Shown in pieces: positions 27,924-29,991 of a stretch of 29,991 bases of DNA. The first letter of the stretch is position 1, and every line of letters starts with the position of its first letter. The notes below the pieces were generated by a model, which worked only from the letters and a program-made list of their open reading frames with translations, did not search any database and was not told where the DNA came from. The stretch is from an uncultured Gemmatimonadota bacterium (GTDB taxonomy: Bacteria; Gemmatimonadota; Gemmatimonadetes; Gemmatimonadales; GWC2-71-9): contig CAMPKP010000023.1 in the NCBI GenBank assembly GCA_946887295.1, positions 1-29,991 of the forward strand, in the 5' to 3' direction. Position numbers and translations under genes: made by a program.

Positions 27924-29991
27924 TTAAGACCGCTGCGCCGGCCAGTCGTAGAGGGACCGGTACAGCTCCTGGTTCCGCTGAATGATCCGCACGTAACCCC
28001 GGGTCTCGACGAACGGGATCCGCTCGGCGAACACCTCCGGGTCGTCCACGCCGGTGCGCCGGGACCAGCGCTCCACCCGGCTGGCGCCGGCGTTGTACGC
28101 GGCCAGGATATGGCTCGGCTCCGTGTACCGGACGGCCAGCTCCTGGAGATGATAGGAGCCCAGTTGCAGGCTCACGTCCGGCTGGTACAGCAGCACCGGG
28201 TCCCATACCGGATAGCCGAGCGATCCCGCGAGCTTGCCGCCCAGATCGGGCATCACCTGCATCAGGCCCCGCGCGCCCGCCGGCGAGGTGGCCCCCGGAT
28301 TGAACATGGACTCCTGCCGGATCAGCGCCGCCACGAAGCTGGGATCGAGCCCCTGCTCCGCGGCCTCGGCCAGCAGCGCGTCCTGATGCACCACAGGGTA
28401 CACCAGGCGATAGGTGCGGGCGTCCGCCGGGGCGCCCCTGGCGAGCGCCTTGCGGGCGAGCTGGATGGCCTGGGAGGCGAGTCCCTGCGAGCGCAGCGCG
28501 TTGGCGACCGCGAGCATCCGCTCGGTGGTCGCCTCGGAAGCACGCGACAGGCGCTCGTGCTCCCAGCGCGCCTCCGAGGTCATCCCGAGCCGCGTCAGCA
28601 GCGCCGCCCTCCGGACCGCCGAGTCGGCGTCGGGCACCGGCATGAACGTGTCCACCGCCTGCGAGGGCGCCCAGGCCGGCACGCCCAGACGGCGCGCGGC
28701 CAGGCTGGCATAATAGGACGTCGGATCTCCGACCGTGGACCTCCTCCAGCGGGCGTGCGCCTTCACGCTGTCGCCGGAGATGGACCACGCGCGCCCGGCC
28801 CAGTAGACCGAGGCGGACGCCTCGTCGCTCCGGGGGTACCGGCGGGCCAGCTCGTCGAACTCGCGCGCCGCCATGGCCGCGTCGCCGGTCAGCAGCTCCA
28901 CCATCGCGGCGCGGAAGCGCGCGGCCGGTGCGAACCGGCTGGTCGGATAACGCAGGGCTGCCCGCCGGTAGTAAGTCCGGGCCAGGCGGTCGGCGCGGTC
29001 GTCCGAGGCGAGGTCGCCCAGGAGGAACAGGGCGGAGGAAGCGGCCGTGGTGTCGCGGGGGTACCTGGCGCCGATCTCGACCAGGGCGGCGCGCCCCTCC
29101 ACCACCTGGCCGTCGCGCACCAGCGACCGGGCGCGCAGATACGCCGCCGACGCGGCCATCCAGGACGGAGACCTGACCAGATTGAACTGGAAGGCCGCGT
29201 CGGCATGGCGCCCGATCCTGGCGAGCGCCGAGGCATACCCGTAGCGCTCGGCCTGCCCGCCGAGCCCGGCGGACAGGGCTTTGGGGTAGCCGGCCACCGC
29301 CCGGGACGCGAGCCCTGCCTCGTCGGCCGCCCGCGCGACGAGAAGCTCCTCCTCGACCGTCAGCGGGGCGTAGACGCTGTCCAGCAGCCCGATAGCCGCC
29401 CGCAGGTCGGAGGCGGCGCCACCCGCGGTCACCAGCGCGAGGAGGTCGCGTCGCACCGCCGCGCGGGGCCCGCTGTCCGCGGTCATCCGCAGCCGCAGCC
29501 GGAGGGCCGTGAGCCGCGCTCCCGCCGCGCCGTAGAGCCGGGCGGCCCCCTCGAGGTCGCCGGTGCGCTCGTGCGCGGCAGCCTCTACCGAGCGGATGCG
29601 CTCGCGAGGAAGGGACGCACGGATCCGGTCGTAGATCCGGGACCGGCCCGCGCTGTCGCCGGTGACCGCGGCGGCCCGGATCAGAATCCAGTCGGACACC
29701 AGGGGCAGCATGGCGGCCGCGCGCTCGTAGCTCGCGGCGGCGCTGTCGCGCGCGTCCACCCGGTCGAGCGCCGAGGCGAGCAGGAAGAGCCGCTCCCCCT
29801 CGGATTCGGCGTCACGCCCTCGCGGCGCCGCGAGGGCGTGCATCAGGGCCGTCGAGTCGCTCCCGCGCTCGAGTGCGGAGCGCGCCAACAGCACTCGGCC
29901 CCGGCCGTCGAACAGCGAATCGAGCCACGCCTCCCCCTCGAGGAGACGCCCCACCTCGGGCCACCCGCCCCACCGACTCGCTGCCGACGCC
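27924..29991 (-). CDS. Soluble lytic murein transglycosylase, partial (5' end outside window)
   Basis: Periplasmic enzyme that cleaves peptidoglycan glycan strands to 1,6-anhydro products. About 689 residues are visible and the frame is open through the right edge, so the N-terminus with its signal peptide is missing. The first 500 residues are Ala/Arg-rich helical repeats of Slt70 or TPR type (for example ARTYYRRAALRYPTSRFAPA). The C-terminal SLT domain has catalytic Glu in ALIRQESMFNPGA, then SPAGARGLMQVMP and HILAAYNAGASRVERW, all standard motifs. Placement upstream of the stress genes does not specify its role; some such enzymes help pili or secretion systems cross the wall, but no evidence for that is present here. 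Confidence 0.93.
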   Translation of the reverse strand, partial: ASAASRWGGWPEVGRLLEGEAWLDSLFDGRGRVLLARSALERGSDSTALMHALAAPRGRDAESEGERLFLLASALDRVDARDSAAASYERAAAMLPLVSDWILIRAAAVTGDSAGRSRIYDRIRASLPRERIRSVEAAAHERTGDLEGAARLYGAAGARLTALRLRLRMTADSGPRAAVRRDLLALVTAGGAASDLRAAIGLLDSVYAPLTVEEELLVARAADEAGLASRAVAGYPKALSAGLGGQAERYGYASALARIGRHADAAFQFNLVRSPSWMAASAAYLRARSLVRDGQVVEGRAALVEIGARYPRDTTAASSALFLLGDLASDDRADRLARTYYRRAALRYPTSRFAPAARFRAAMVELLTGDAAMAAREFDELARRYPRSDEASASVYWAGRAWSISGDSVKAHARWRRSTVGDPTSYYASLAARRLGVPAWAPSQAVDTFMPVPDADSAVRRAALLTRLGMTSEARWEHERLSRASEATTERMLAVANALRSQGLASQAIQLARKALARGAPADARTYRLVYPVVHQDALLAEAAEQGLDPSFVAALIRQESMFNPGATSPAGARGLMQVMPDLGGKLAGSLGYPVWDPVLLYQPDVSLQLGSYHLQELAVRYTEPSHILAAYNAGASRVERWSRRTGVDDPEVFAERIPFVETRGYVRIIQRNQELYRSLYDWPAQRS

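Overview
This window is high-GC bacterial chromosomal DNA, tightly packed on both strands. No gap between genes exceeds about 240 bases, and I see no tRNA, rRNA, CRISPR array, insertion sequence or phage gene. The GC content, the set of type IV pilus genes and the stress genes next to them suggest a Gemmatimonadota-like (or similar non-proteobacterial) soil or environmental organism. That placement is inference and not proven by any single marker.

Region 1 (1-7860, minus strand) reads pilM-pilN-pilO-pilP-pilQ-aroC-aroK-topA. It encodes the alignment complex and outer-membrane secretin of a type IVa pilus, followed by two shikimate-pathway genes and the start of DNA topoisomerase I. A textbook sigma-54 promoter (TGGCAC-N5-TTGC) lies just upstream of pilM. 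A 19-bp perfect inverted repeat separates pilQ from aroC.

Region 2 (8018-12730, minus strand) holds two paralogous minor-pilin clusters in tandem: fimT/gspH-pilV-pilW-pilX (upstream) and pilV-pilW-pilX (downstream). Most start codons overlap or nearly overlap the previous stop. The upstream PilX carries an extra domain of about 230 residues that the downstream copy lacks.

Region 3 (12900-18786, minus strand) is the regulatory and major-pilin section: pilS-pilR, two major-pilin genes (called pilA1 and pilA2 here) and a second NtrC-type regulator. PilR has an intact phospho-Asp and a GSFTGA loop, and pilA1 has its own sigma-54 promoter, so PilS-PilR with sigma-54 probably drives both pilA1 and pilM-Q. 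The second regulator has Asn in place of the phospho-Asp and GATPAA in place of GAFTGA. It therefore looks like an unphosphorylated regulator that does not engage sigma-54.

Region 4 (18863-29991) is accessory and stress-related: a GIY-YIG/DUF2461 fusion, a GAF-GAF histidine kinase with a NarL-type response regulator, a thioredoxin-reductase-like flavoprotein without the redox CxxC, an HdeD-like membrane protein, a three-BON-domain protein, a small heat-shock protein with a glutamine-rich tail, an endonuclease III homologue, DUF2231 and DUF4142 proteins, and most of a soluble lytic transglycosylase that runs off the right edge.

The most notable signals are the doubly degenerate NtrC-like regulator inside a sigma-54 pilus locus, the GIY-YIG/DUF2461 fusion with an internal ribosome-binding site at its domain boundary, and the duplicated minor-pilin clusters with a removable PilX module.
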